A stretch of 45,927 nucleotides of DNA from Candidatus Coprenecus pullicola. GTDB lineage: Bacteria > Bacteroidota > Bacteroidia > Bacteroidales > UBA932. Shown in pieces: positions 1 to 8,096 of this stretch. Within the stretch, counting starts at the first letter, position 1, and every line of letters starts with the position of its first letter. Position numbers and translations under genes: made by a program. The stretch covers positions 1-45,927 of the forward strand of contig DVHR01000052.1 of the NCBI GenBank assembly GCA_018711925.1, written 5' to 3'. The notes under the pieces were generated by a model that searched no databases, was not told where the DNA came from, and worked only from the letters and a program-made list of their open reading frames with translations.

Positions 1-246
1 CCACACAGTCAAGACCTTAGCAGTATTCCGACACGGAACGGCAGCCCTACTCTATCCGGTGATACTGTAAAGAGAGGAGCATATATGCATCACGTAACAC
101 TTATAGCAATGGACTTAAAACTCAATACCCAAGAGACCAGAAACCAGTCGGGCAGAGAACTGCCCAAGACAACGGGAATAAATCCCAATCTTCCATGTGG
201 ATGCGCATGCCGCAACGCCACTTTTACAATTGAACTTACTAACTGA
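1..246 (+). CDS. C-terminal end of an unidentified reading frame (left-edge partial)
   Basis: The frame is open from the first base of the window to a TGA at 244-246, giving the last 81 residues of an unidentified product. It may simply be the tail of a longer gene that starts outside the window. Alternatively, translation could start at the internal ATG at 85, which has an AGAGGAG sequence ending 5 bases upstream, unusually good for this phylum; that would give a 53-residue peptide. The C-terminal part carries three closely spaced cysteines (C-G-C-A-C). The alternating hydrophobic pattern near the VKRG and HHVTL residues is beta-like and vaguely recalls fimbrillin-type C-termini, but this is too short to call. 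It lies only 21 bases before the protease gene at 268, so it may belong to the same transcript. Confidence 0.4.
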   Translation, partial: PHSQDLSSIPTRNGSPTLSGDTVKRGAYMHHVTLIAMDLKLNTQETRNQSGRELPKTTGINPNLPCGCACRNATFTIELTN

Positions 247-267
247 AGATTAAGACTTTCTACGCAA

Positions 268-1497
268 ATGAAAAGGGTATTATCGGTATTATCGGTATTG
301 TCGCTCTTGATCGTATTGGGCTGTAATTCCCACTATGACGTGGACACAACGGAGGAGCGTAACATAATTGTAAGGGGCAATCGCATAGGCGTAAAGGCCA
401 CAGTTGACACTACGGAAACTATGCTGCTGTTTGACACCGGCGCTTTGGGCAAATTATGTTTGGATGACGATATATTAAAAATCATCGGCATTGATACAAA
501 ACAGGAATTAAGATATTGCTACCAACTGGATTCTTCTGATTTTACCTATATTGAAGGAATGCCTTCCGGGCATAATCTTGTTTTCCCGTCTATCCCAAGT
601 TACATGAGGAATGTCGTAACTTCCGGTAATAAAATCTTCGGGGAGTATTTTAACGGAACAATCTGTCCGGACTACAAAAATGACAGAAGAATCTGGGAAG
701 TCAATATGGAAAACGGATATATCCGGATTCATGAGAATGATACACTCCCTCCAAATTCTGTGGCGTTCCCTATGAAATGCAGGAATATGCAATTGATTGT
801 CGATATGCCGATAACAGTAATCAAAGGCACTGATACTGTGAACCTGGACAACCTTATAGTAGATTACGGATGCTTTGCATCTCTATGGATCCGAAGATTC
901 ACAGACTCCGATAATGCATTGGCATCTTTCATTGATTCTGTCAAACATGTAGAACGCTATTCCGACATTATGTCGGACAGAATAGCATTGGCAGAACAGA
1001 TTATCACTCCGGACGGGCTTCAGGACATAAATGAATCCGACGACAATATATTTTTACTGTCAACCCTTGAGACCGGCAGCATGATAACGGAGATACCCGA
1101 TATGCTGCTGTTGGGTTTTGGTTTTCTGCGGCATTACAACTCCATGATAGATCTCAAAAATATGCGTTTGATTCTTTGGGATTATGAATATGAAAAGCCG
1201 TCCCACATATCCAATTACGATGCACCGATAATAACCAACCTTGGTTTTACCATTTTTCAGAATAAAGTCCGCATGATATTCAAAGACTCTCCTGCCGAAA
1301 ATGCCGGACTCCACCCCGGAGACTCCATAGTAAGAATCAACGGGCAGATGCTGAGCGGTTATACCGCCGAGGGTATTGACTCACTTTTGCTGTTTACAGG
1401 TCATAACGAGGACATCAGCATGGACGTCATCAGAAACAAAGAAGACCTGATGCACATTAGATACAGCACGGAAACAAACCCTTTAAGAGTTAAGTAA
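268..1497 (+). CDS. Lipoprotein aspartic protease (two-lobed, retropepsin/pepsin-like) with C-terminal PDZ domain
   Basis: A 409-aa predicted lipoprotein: basic N-terminus, hydrophobic stretch and lipobox LGC with Cys19, so it should be anchored to a membrane facing the periplasm or the cell surface. The first catalytic-type motif is LLFDTGA (Asp56-Thr57-Gly58). At the matching place in the second half (about residue 199) stands VDYG rather than D-T/S-G. A PDZ domain occupies about residues 325-400 (SPAENAGLHPGDSIVRING). The signal peptide contains a threefold VLS repeat encoded by near-identical 9-base units. It is a paralogue of the next gene; both share the pattern ICPxY, DRxIWE(V/I)NM and YIRIHxxDTxPP. 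It is first in a run of same-strand envelope genes (protease, protease, GLPGLI x3, outer-membrane protein, lipoprotein). The protease fold is a family inference; the substrate is unknown. Confidence 0.75.
   Translation: MKRVLSVLSVLSLLIVLGCNSHYDVDTTEERNIIVRGNRIGVKATVDTTETMLLFDTGALGKLCLDDDILKIIGIDTKQELRYCYQLDSSDFTYIEGMPSGHNLVFPSIPSYMRNVVTSGNKIFGEYFNGTICPDYKNDRRIWEVNMENGYIRIHENDTLPPNSVAFPMKCRNMQLIVDMPITVIKGTDTVNLDNLIVDYGCFASLWIRRFTDSDNALASFIDSVKHVERYSDIMSDRIALAEQIITPDGLQDINESDDNIFLLSTLETGSMITEIPDMLLLGFGFLRHYNSMIDLKNMRLILWDYEYEKPSHISNYDAPIITNLGFTIFQNKVRMIFKDSPAENAGLHPGDSIVRINGQMLSGYTAEGIDSLLLFTGHNEDISMDVIRNKEDLMHIRYSTETNPLRVK
277..303 (+). repeat. Three tandem 9-bp units in the signal peptide
   Basis: Units gtattatcg, gtattatcg and gtattgtcg encode Val-Leu-Ser three times in the hydrophobic core of the protease signal peptide. 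A gain or loss of one unit would stay in frame and change only the length of the core. Confidence 0.85.
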
Positions 1498-1543
1498 CCA
1501 TTATGAACGACATACGGATAACATTCACAGTAAAGAAACGAAT

Positions 1544-2464
1544 ATGAAAGGTAATCACGCATATATCATCTTGCTTTCGGGCATATTGACGGCAATTGTC
1601 AGCTGCAGCGGGGGAAACGCGCAGAGCACTTCTACCGCGCATGAAAGCAACTTCGTACTGACCGATGAGGGCAGGATTCTCGTGCAAACGCAGGTGGACA
1701 CTCTCGACCTTACCCTTATCTTTGACAGCGGAGGCGCAGGAGAGATGACCCTTGAGACCGCCTGCGCGGGACTGCTGAACGCCGCCGCTACCGAAGGGCT
1801 GCACCGGAAAAACCGGATAGACTCCGCCTCCATCGACGGATACAGCACAGGCAACACTTACGCCTGGTGTCTCTCTCCCGATGACGACCGGGACCTTTTC
1901 CCCGACAGCGACGGCATCATCTGTCCGCAGTATGCCATAGACCGGAAAATCTGGGAAATCAATATGACGCACCGCTACATCCGCATCCACGACAGGGACA
2001 CTGTTCCGCCTGGAGCAGCAATCTTTCCGATGAGAATAGAGTCCGGCAGGTATCTTTACACCCATTTCCCTGTCACGGTTATCAGAGGAAGTGACACATT
2101 GAAGATAGACAGGGAAATCCTCATTGACTACGGCAGCACCAGAGCCATATGGTTCGAGCACAGTCCCATGCACAGCGACCAGGCAGTCAGGGAGTTCTTC
2201 AGCTCATGCCCTCAGTCACAGGCGGTTGAAAAAGAATGGTGCGAGGAATATACGCTCATGGCCGACAAGATCATGCTGCCTGACGGCATGGGAGTTCTCA
2301 CTTCATCCACCGACAGCCTGAAGATCAGCATGACAATACTCAATGAGGGATACTGGCATGAGGAAAGTGTTTTAAAATATCCGGTTGCCATCATGGGCAC
2401 CGGCATCCTCCGGCACTGGAATGTCATGCTGGACCTGAAGAACAAAAGGTTTATACTTTACTGA
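1544..2464 (+). CDS. Lipoprotein aspartic protease paralogue without PDZ domain
   Basis: A 306-aa predicted lipoprotein with lipobox IVSC (Cys21). The first active-site-like motif is LIFDSGG (Asp61-Ser62-Gly63) and the second is LIDYG (Asp195-Tyr196-Gly197), so the odd D-Y-G of its upstream neighbour is conserved here. The central block (ICPQY, DRKIWEINM, YIRIHDRDTVPP) aligns directly with the 409-aa paralogue, but the protein ends after the second lobe (LRHWNVMLDLKNKRFILY) where the other continues into a PDZ domain. The two genes are 46 bp apart and probably cotranscribed, most simply explained by tandem duplication with PDZ loss or gain. Base composition is clearly more GC-rich than the first gene. 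A two-lobed pepsin-like fold is inferred; activity is not proven by sequence. Confidence 0.72.
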   Translation: MKGNHAYIILLSGILTAIVSCSGGNAQSTSTAHESNFVLTDEGRILVQTQVDTLDLTLIFDSGGAGEMTLETACAGLLNAAATEGLHRKNRIDSASIDGYSTGNTYAWCLSPDDDRDLFPDSDGIICPQYAIDRKIWEINMTHRYIRIHDRDTVPPGAAIFPMRIESGRYLYTHFPVTVIRGSDTLKIDREILIDYGSTRAIWFEHSPMHSDQAVREFFSSCPQSQAVEKEWCEEYTLMADKIMLPDGMGVLTSSTDSLKISMTILNEGYWHEESVLKYPVAIMGTGILRHWNVMLDLKNKRFILY

Positions 2465-2496
2465 CATGATTATATAATATTAAATGGTTTAGTCAT

Positions 2497-3381
2497 ATGA
2501 AGACAATAATGAGAAGTGCTGTATTTTTCACCATGCCGCTGCTGTACCTGGTCCTATTTACCGATACGTTAAGTGCGCAGACACCATACTCAGGTGGGAT
2601 GTACATCGATGTCCGCTGGGACAGGACCGACACCATCGGTGAGGCCACGATGCGCCTGGAGTACCTGATGCGCTTCCCCTCCGAGACCGGACCGGACAGT
2701 TCCCATGTGGACAGGAGGATGGTGGAGATAGGCAACGGGCTGCAGAAAGAGTACAGCCTGATACTGGAGGCTTCCGAGATGGCCGGACACAATGCCTGGA
2801 AGCAGGCCGACGGTGCCTTCGACTCTCATGACCCGGACAGCCCGGTCAATCCCTTTGAGCTGTATCTCACTCCGGACGGTATCACCGTCATCCACAAGAC
2901 CATAATACTCGGTCCGGTACTCCGCTGGCGGGAGGACACACCCGCATTCGGATGGGAGCTCACCTCCGATACCTGCACCGTCATGGGATACAAATGCCAA
3001 AAAGCCGTCACCGAATTCCGGGGCCGGGTATGGCACGCCTGGTTCTGTCCCGCCCTGCCGGTGGACAGCGGCCCCTACAAGTTCCGCGGCCTGCCCGGCC
3101 TCATACTCAAGGCAGAGGACACCACCGGCACCTACAGCTGGGAGCTTACCGCCATTGAGCGGGGTTTATGGCCGATTCTCGAGAAACGGCTCCTCTACCA
3201 GGACTGCACCCGTTCCCAGGCCAGGAAATACATCCGGCAGATGTTCACTAATCCCTACCAGTGGAAGGTGAGCCGCGGCATGCGCGTCTATAAGGGGGAT
3301 CCCCAGACACATGAGCTCAGAGAACTCACCCACGAGGAGAAAAGCGAGTCGTTCCACTACGACCCGATAGAACTCGACTAA
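2497..3381 (+). CDS. GLPGLI family protein, copy 1
   Basis: A 294-aa exported protein: N-terminal hydrophobic segment followed by SAQ at about residues 26-28 as the likely signal-peptidase site. The signature GLPGLI stands at residues 198-203 in the context YKFRGLPGLILKAED, preceded by GYKCQKAV and WHAWFCP. This family (TIGR01200) was first defined as a paralogous set in Porphyromonas and is spread through the Bacteroidota; its biochemical role is unknown. It typically occurs near outer-membrane beta-barrel proteins, as here. It ends with HYDPIELD, nearly the same tail as copy 3, which suggests these two are the closest pair. It is part of the envelope operon, 32 bp after the second protease gene. 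Confidence 0.9.
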   Translation: MKTIMRSAVFFTMPLLYLVLFTDTLSAQTPYSGGMYIDVRWDRTDTIGEATMRLEYLMRFPSETGPDSSHVDRRMVEIGNGLQKEYSLILEASEMAGHNAWKQADGAFDSHDPDSPVNPFELYLTPDGITVIHKTIILGPVLRWREDTPAFGWELTSDTCTVMGYKCQKAVTEFRGRVWHAWFCPALPVDSGPYKFRGLPGLILKAEDTTGTYSWELTAIERGLWPILEKRLLYQDCTRSQARKYIRQMFTNPYQWKVSRGMRVYKGDPQTHELRELTHEEKSESFHYDPIELD

Positions 3382-3466
3382 CAGTCACACCAAAAGCATA
3401 AGGCAACAAGTAGATAAAGAAAGTACGCATCACTATAAAAGTCCAACCTCAGCAACGTTCAAAATA

Positions 3467-4420
3467 ATGCACACTGATTTCAAGTCAAGAACAGCATCGG
3501 TACTGCTTGCCGTCATCGCAATCCTTCCTTTGGCGAAGTCCCAGAATCTCAGCGACCAGGAGGTTGCCGGGATTGTCAGCAGCGGGAGGTATTTCCCTAC
3601 TGCAAGGGACTTCAGCCTCAGGGAGAGGGCAGATACAATGACCATGTGCATAATGTACGGATTCGAATGCGTCACCGACACATTGTCCGGCAAATGCCTG
3701 CATGAGCCTTATATGCTGGAGATAGGCGGGAGACTGACTCACTACTACAGTTACAACGCCTATATCAGGGACTCAGTGCAATCCGGGGTCTATGCCTCCG
3801 AGATAAGCAGAGGAATGAACGCTTTCACCGACATAACGTCCTCCATCATACCGGAAGACCAGACTGTCACCTATTATGAGATATTCAGGAGCATTCCGTC
3901 TTCGTCCAGATATGTCCTGCTGAGGATAGAAAACACCGATTATTACTACAATGAGGCGATAGAGCCGACAAAATGGAGGCTCACCGGCAGGACAGACACC
4001 GTCTGCGGATACCGGTGTCAGGTGGCCGAGGGCCAACTCAACGGCAGGCAGTGGACGGTATCCTTCTCAACGGACATACCGTACCCTTACGGACCATGGA
4101 AACTCGAAGGGCTGCCGGGCCTGATATTAAAAGCCGAAGACTCCGAAGGCCTGCTTCGGTGGGAGGCCGTCGGACTGGAAAACGGCAGAGACCGGAGCAT
4201 ATACAGATACCCCCAGAATAAGACATCGGCAATAGGCCTGCACTGCAGATGCGAGAAAACAAGTAAAAAAAATATCGCGGGATTATGGCGGATGATGTGG
4301 AGGTCCCCGGGCTTTTTGAGGACCTCCGGAAAGCCGATGAAAGTGATGCTGCCTGACGGCTCCACCAGAACCGTTGAGATACCGGGTCATAATGAGGGCT
4401 ATTATCCGCCCTTGGAATAA
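3467..4420 (+). CDS. GLPGLI family protein, copy 2 (divergent)
   Basis: A 317-aa exported protein with a signal peptide ending around AKSQ. GLPGLI sits at residues 215-220 (WKLEGLPGLILKAED). It is the most divergent of the three tandem copies: the aromatic block reads WTVSFSTDIPYPYGP, so the Cys found at WFCP in copies 1 and 3 is missing, while an extra Cys appears in CGYRCQ. The N-terminal third carries its own cysteines (MCIMYGFECV, KCLHEP) not seen in the neighbours. This points to a different disulfide arrangement and possibly a separate ligand. It is separated from copy 1 by 85 bp with no recognisable promoter. Function unknown. Confidence 0.87.
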   Translation: MHTDFKSRTASVLLAVIAILPLAKSQNLSDQEVAGIVSSGRYFPTARDFSLRERADTMTMCIMYGFECVTDTLSGKCLHEPYMLEIGGRLTHYYSYNAYIRDSVQSGVYASEISRGMNAFTDITSSIIPEDQTVTYYEIFRSIPSSSRYVLLRIENTDYYYNEAIEPTKWRLTGRTDTVCGYRCQVAEGQLNGRQWTVSFSTDIPYPYGPWKLEGLPGLILKAEDSEGLLRWEAVGLENGRDRSIYRYPQNKTSAIGLHCRCEKTSKKNIAGLWRMMWRSPGFLRTSGKPMKVMLPDGSTRTVEIPGHNEGYYPPLE

Positions 4421-4457
4421 ACGCGGCTACTATTATCATAAAGTTTAAAATAAATGT

Positions 4458-5378
4458 ATGATTATGAACAGACCAGCATTAACAGCAAAACTTACGGCCG
4501 GCGTCATCACTCTGCTGTGTGCCGCCTCCATGCTGTGCGGCGCACAGTCCCCCTACCGGCCCATACCCAACAACACATGGGACAAAAACGTCACCCTTGA
4601 CACAGCGTTTCTGAGAGTGTCCTATAGGATGACTTTCCGCGACGCGCTGTTCTACAGCACTTCCGAACCGGGCGGTCTGGACGACCATGTCTTTACCGAA
4701 AATGAGATTCTCTCCGACACACGTATCGTGGAGTTCGGAGACCGGGTACGCAAAGACTACAGCCAGACACTCGAAGCACGGGAAATACTGAACCGCGAAA
4801 TGATTGAACGCGGAGAGATGCCGAGGAACTTGGGCTCCTCATCGGTCTATCCCATCGAACTGTTCATATCCGGCGACAAATGCAGAATCAACCGCAGAAC
4901 CCTGATGACAGGCCCGATACTGCAGTACGAGAGTGGCAGCGCTCCCATGCAGTGGTCCCTTACGGGCGAGGCGGAGCAGGTCGGGGACTACCGGTGCCAG
5001 AAGGCAGTCACCACATTCGGAGGAAGGGAGTGGACGGCGTGGTTCTGCCCCGACATCCCGGTGGACGGCGGTCCCTACAAATTCCGCGGCCTGCCCGGAC
5101 TGATCCTGAAAGTGGAGGACGCCGGAAAACATTTCTCCTGGACCATGACCGGCATCGAGAAAGGCTCGTGGCCCATCTACGAGAAGCAGTACCTCTTCCA
5201 GAAATGCAGTCCCAAGGAAGCCGGAAAGATTCTGAAGGACATGTACCTCCGTCCTTTTGCATTCCTGAAGAACGCAGGCATCAGGACTCTCCTGCCAGAC
5301 GGAAAAGGAGGAGCGAGAGAGCCCGGTGACAACGAATACTCCGTAGCCATGTACTACGACCCGATAGAGCTGGAGTAA
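4458..5378 (+). CDS. GLPGLI family protein, copy 3
   Basis: A 306-aa exported protein. An ATG at 4464 two codons downstream is an equally possible start; both give a hydrophobic signal sequence ending near CGAQS. GLPGLI is at residues 211-216 (YKFRGLPGLILKVED), with DYRCQKAVTTF and WTAWFCPDIPVDGGP before it, and the tail MYYDPIELE matches copy 1. The gene ends 27 bp before the outer-membrane beta-barrel gene, so translation of the two is probably linked. The family has no established activity; the conserved Cys pair (RCQ and FCP) could form a disulfide in the periplasm. Confidence 0.9.
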   Translation: MIMNRPALTAKLTAGVITLLCAASMLCGAQSPYRPIPNNTWDKNVTLDTAFLRVSYRMTFRDALFYSTSEPGGLDDHVFTENEILSDTRIVEFGDRVRKDYSQTLEAREILNREMIERGEMPRNLGSSSVYPIELFISGDKCRINRRTLMTGPILQYESGSAPMQWSLTGEAEQVGDYRCQKAVTTFGGREWTAWFCPDIPVDGGPYKFRGLPGLILKVEDAGKHFSWTMTGIEKGSWPIYEKQYLFQKCSPKEAGKILKDMYLRPFAFLKNAGIRTLLPDGKGGAREPGDNEYSVAMYYDPIELE

Positions 5379-5405
5379 TTTTTTTCCTAAACCGGAACAG
5401 ATACC

Positions 5406-8066
5406 ATGAAAGCCCGACCCAGACACACCCGTACCGCCGGAGCAGCCGCGCTCCTCCCCGTCCTTCTGTCCACCGTCCTCCTCTGCGCCGCAGGGCGGAC
5501 CGCCTCCGCGCAGGAGCCGCCCCTGACCACCATCGAGGGCATCATCCGCTACGCCGGCACCTCAGAGCCCGCCGTCTGCTACGTCATCATAAGCCGGACC
5601 GCGGACGGGGTGGCCATAGGCTACACCACCACCGATGAGGAGGGGCGTTACTCCGTCAGCTTCCGCTCGGAGGCCGACAGCGTGGTCATAGGAGTGTCGG
5701 GCATGAGCGTCAAGGCAGTGCGCCGCACCGTGCCCAATGCCGGCGGGCGGTATGACTTCGAGGTGGAGGAGTCGATGCTGGAGCTCAACGAGGTGAGAGT
5801 AACCGCCCCGAAGATGGAGATGAAGGGCGACGACACGGTGTCCTACAACGTGGCGTCATTCCGCACCCAGGAGGACATGGTCATAGAGGACGTGATCCGC
5901 AAGCTGCCCGGCATCACGGTCAGGGACAATGGGCAGATACTCTACAAGGCCAAGCCCATAGCGGGCCTCACCATAGACGGCATGGACCTGCTCAAAGGCC
6001 GGTACGGCATAGCCACGCGCAACATCTCCCCTGACCACATAGCCTCCGTGGAGATACTGGAGAACCACCAGGCCATCAAGGCCCTCAAGGACCTCGTACC
6101 CTCCGACAAGACCTACATCAACCTCAAGCTGAAAGCCTCCTCGCGCGGAGTGTTCCTGCTGTCGGCGGCAGCGGGAGGCGGCTACGGGGACGGAGGGCTG
6201 TGGAACGCCGAGGCCGCGCCCATGTACTTCGGGCACAGCAGCCAGCACATCCTCACCGGCAAGACCAACAACACCGGCGACGACCTCGCGTACGAGCTGG
6301 AGGACCTCACCTCCGGCAGCGGCAGGCTCAACCCGGTGCTCTCCTCCGCCACTCTCGCCTCGCCCCCGGCCATCGACAAGGAGCGCCACTACCGCAACAC
6401 ATCCTACTCGGCCTCGCTCAACGAGCTGTTCCGCACCTCCGGGGGCACGGACATCAACCTCAACCTCTCGTACCTCAACGACACCGAGCTGCGCGACAAC
6501 ATCTCCGAGACCCGGTGGATGCTCCCCGACTCCTCCGTCAACCTCATACGCGAGGGCATATCCAACGTCATAGGCACGGACAAGGTCAACGCCGAGCTCA
6601 GCTTCAAGAGCAACGGGGACCGCCTCTACGTGAACAACCGCAACATCTTCTCAGCCGAGTTCCTCGACATAGCGTCCTCGGTCAACGGCATGGGGCAGGA
6701 CTTCGACCGCACCACGCTCAGGGCATCCACCACGACCAGCCTGATACACCGCAGCGGGGAGAAGAGCGCCTTCGAAATCAACGCCCGGGCCGCCTACGAG
6801 CGCACGCCGTATTCATTGGCAATAGCCGGGAACGGAGGACAATGGGCCGGAGCGGTGCAGGACGTCACCGCGGACGCCTTCACGGCATCCCTCTTCGCCG
6901 GCAATGTCACCAGTTTCCGGCTGTGGGACATGAGGGTGGAGCCCACCCTCTCGGCCAGCTACAGACTGAACAGTCTCGACAGCCGCCTCAGCACCCCATT
7001 AGGACAGCTCGAAGACCCCTCTGAGGCCGCCAACCGCCTGATGATGCACCGCCTCAGGGTAGCCCCGGCCGTCTACGCCTACTATACATCCCTGCACCTG
7101 GACCTCAGCATATTCATCCCCGTGGTCTACTACATGACGTTCCTCGACGACAGATTGGGAGGCTCGCGGACAGCCCGGCACAAGGTCTTCGCCGAACCCA
7201 GGGTCGACATGAAGATAAAGCCCGCGGCCTCCACCGACATCAGCCTCGGCTACTCCATGAGCTGGTCCATGCCGGAGCTGTCCACCCTGTTCGAGGGCGC
7301 TGTCCTGAGCGACTACCGCAGCCTGACCCGCTACACGGCCGACCTGACCGAGGGCATGCGCAACCGTTTCTCCCTCGGACTCAGCTACAAGGACATCTTC
7401 AACATGTTCTTCCTCAACCTCAGCGCGGGATACTCCCTCACCAAGCCCAACATCCTCTACGGGTACGACTTCGACGGCATCTACTCCACCACCATCACCG
7501 AACGCACGGCGGAACTGTCACACTCGTTCAGCGCGGGCATCGAGCTGAGCAAGGGATTCTACTGGAAAGACCTGACCGCCAAGCTGGAGCTCGGGGCCTC
7601 ATGGACGGACTCACCCTTCCTGCTTCAGGAGCAGGTGGCGCGGATGAGCATGCAGGGATACTCGGCCGGGCTGGACATCTCCCTGTCCCCGTTCAAGTTC
7701 CTCGGCATAACCTACGACGGCAGCGTGATGTACTCCCTCTCCCGGCAGGCCTCGGGCGAGAGCCTCACCCCGCTGCTGACCGCCTCCAACGACCTGACCC
7801 TCAGCTTCCGCCTTCCCGCGGGCATCGGACTCTCCCTGACCGGGGAGCACTATTACAACAGCGCCTCCTCTGCGGCCCGCAACTTCGTCCTCTTCGACGC
7901 CGCCCTCAGCTACAAGTGGAAGCGGTTCCGGTGGGAGCTCACCTGCTCCAACCTCCTCGACACCCGGGAGTACGTCTACTCCGTGCTCTCCGCCGCAAGC
8001 AGCTTCTCCACCGACTACCTCATACGGCCCAGGAGCTACTTCCTGAAGATGTTCGTAACTTTTTGA
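5406..8066 (+). CDS. Outer-membrane beta-barrel protein with carboxypeptidase-regulatory-like and TonB-plug domains
   Basis: An 886-aa protein. The signal peptide ends at about residue 36 (TASAQ). A carboxypeptidase-regulatory-like beta-sandwich follows at roughly residues 42-125 (IEGIIRYAGTSEPAVCYV, YTTTDEEGRYSVSF). Next is a TonB-receptor plug at about 135-240 (VIRKLPGITVRDNGQILY, GLTIDGMDLLKGRYG, IASVEILENHQAIKAL), and then a long barrel with many alternating aromatic strands ending in Phe (LKMFVTF). The architecture is that of PF14905-type outer-membrane proteins that accompany GLPGLI genes in Bacteroidota. It is shorter than SusC transporters and has no SusD partner. It could import or export a ligand handled by the GLPGLI proteins and proteases; this is inference. 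GC content is visibly higher than in the neighbours. Confidence 0.88.
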   Translation: MKARPRHTRTAGAAALLPVLLSTVLLCAAGRTASAQEPPLTTIEGIIRYAGTSEPAVCYVIISRTADGVAIGYTTTDEEGRYSVSFRSEADSVVIGVSGMSVKAVRRTVPNAGGRYDFEVEESMLELNEVRVTAPKMEMKGDDTVSYNVASFRTQEDMVIEDVIRKLPGITVRDNGQILYKAKPIAGLTIDGMDLLKGRYGIATRNISPDHIASVEILENHQAIKALKDLVPSDKTYINLKLKASSRGVFLLSAAAGGGYGDGGLWNAEAAPMYFGHSSQHILTGKTNNTGDDLAYELEDLTSGSGRLNPVLSSATLASPPAIDKERHYRNTSYSASLNELFRTSGGTDINLNLSYLNDTELRDNISETRWMLPDSSVNLIREGISNVIGTDKVNAELSFKSNGDRLYVNNRNIFSAEFLDIASSVNGMGQDFDRTTLRASTTTSLIHRSGEKSAFEINARAAYERTPYSLAIAGNGGQWAGAVQDVTADAFTASLFAGNVTSFRLWDMRVEPTLSASYRLNSLDSRLSTPLGQLEDPSEAANRLMMHRLRVAPAVYAYYTSLHLDLSIFIPVVYYMTFLDDRLGGSRTARHKVFAEPRVDMKIKPAASTDISLGYSMSWSMPELSTLFEGAVLSDYRSLTRYTADLTEGMRNRFSLGLSYKDIFNMFFLNLSAGYSLTKPNILYGYDFDGIYSTTITERTAELSHSFSAGIELSKGFYWKDLTAKLELGASWTDSPFLLQEQVARMSMQGYSAGLDISLSPFKFLGITYDGSVMYSLSRQASGESLTPLLTASNDLTLSFRLPAGIGLSLTGEHYYNSASSAARNFVLFDAALSYKWKRFRWELTCSNLLDTREYVYSVLSAASSFSTDYLIRPRSYFLKMFVTF

Positions 8067-8096
8067 TTATTATGATTTATTAAAAATATTTTACCC

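Noticed and set aside
6200..7024. 274-codon Arg/His/Gln-rich plus frame inside the beta-barrel gene
   Set aside because: A GC-rich out-of-frame artefact; the barrel protein frame continues through it.
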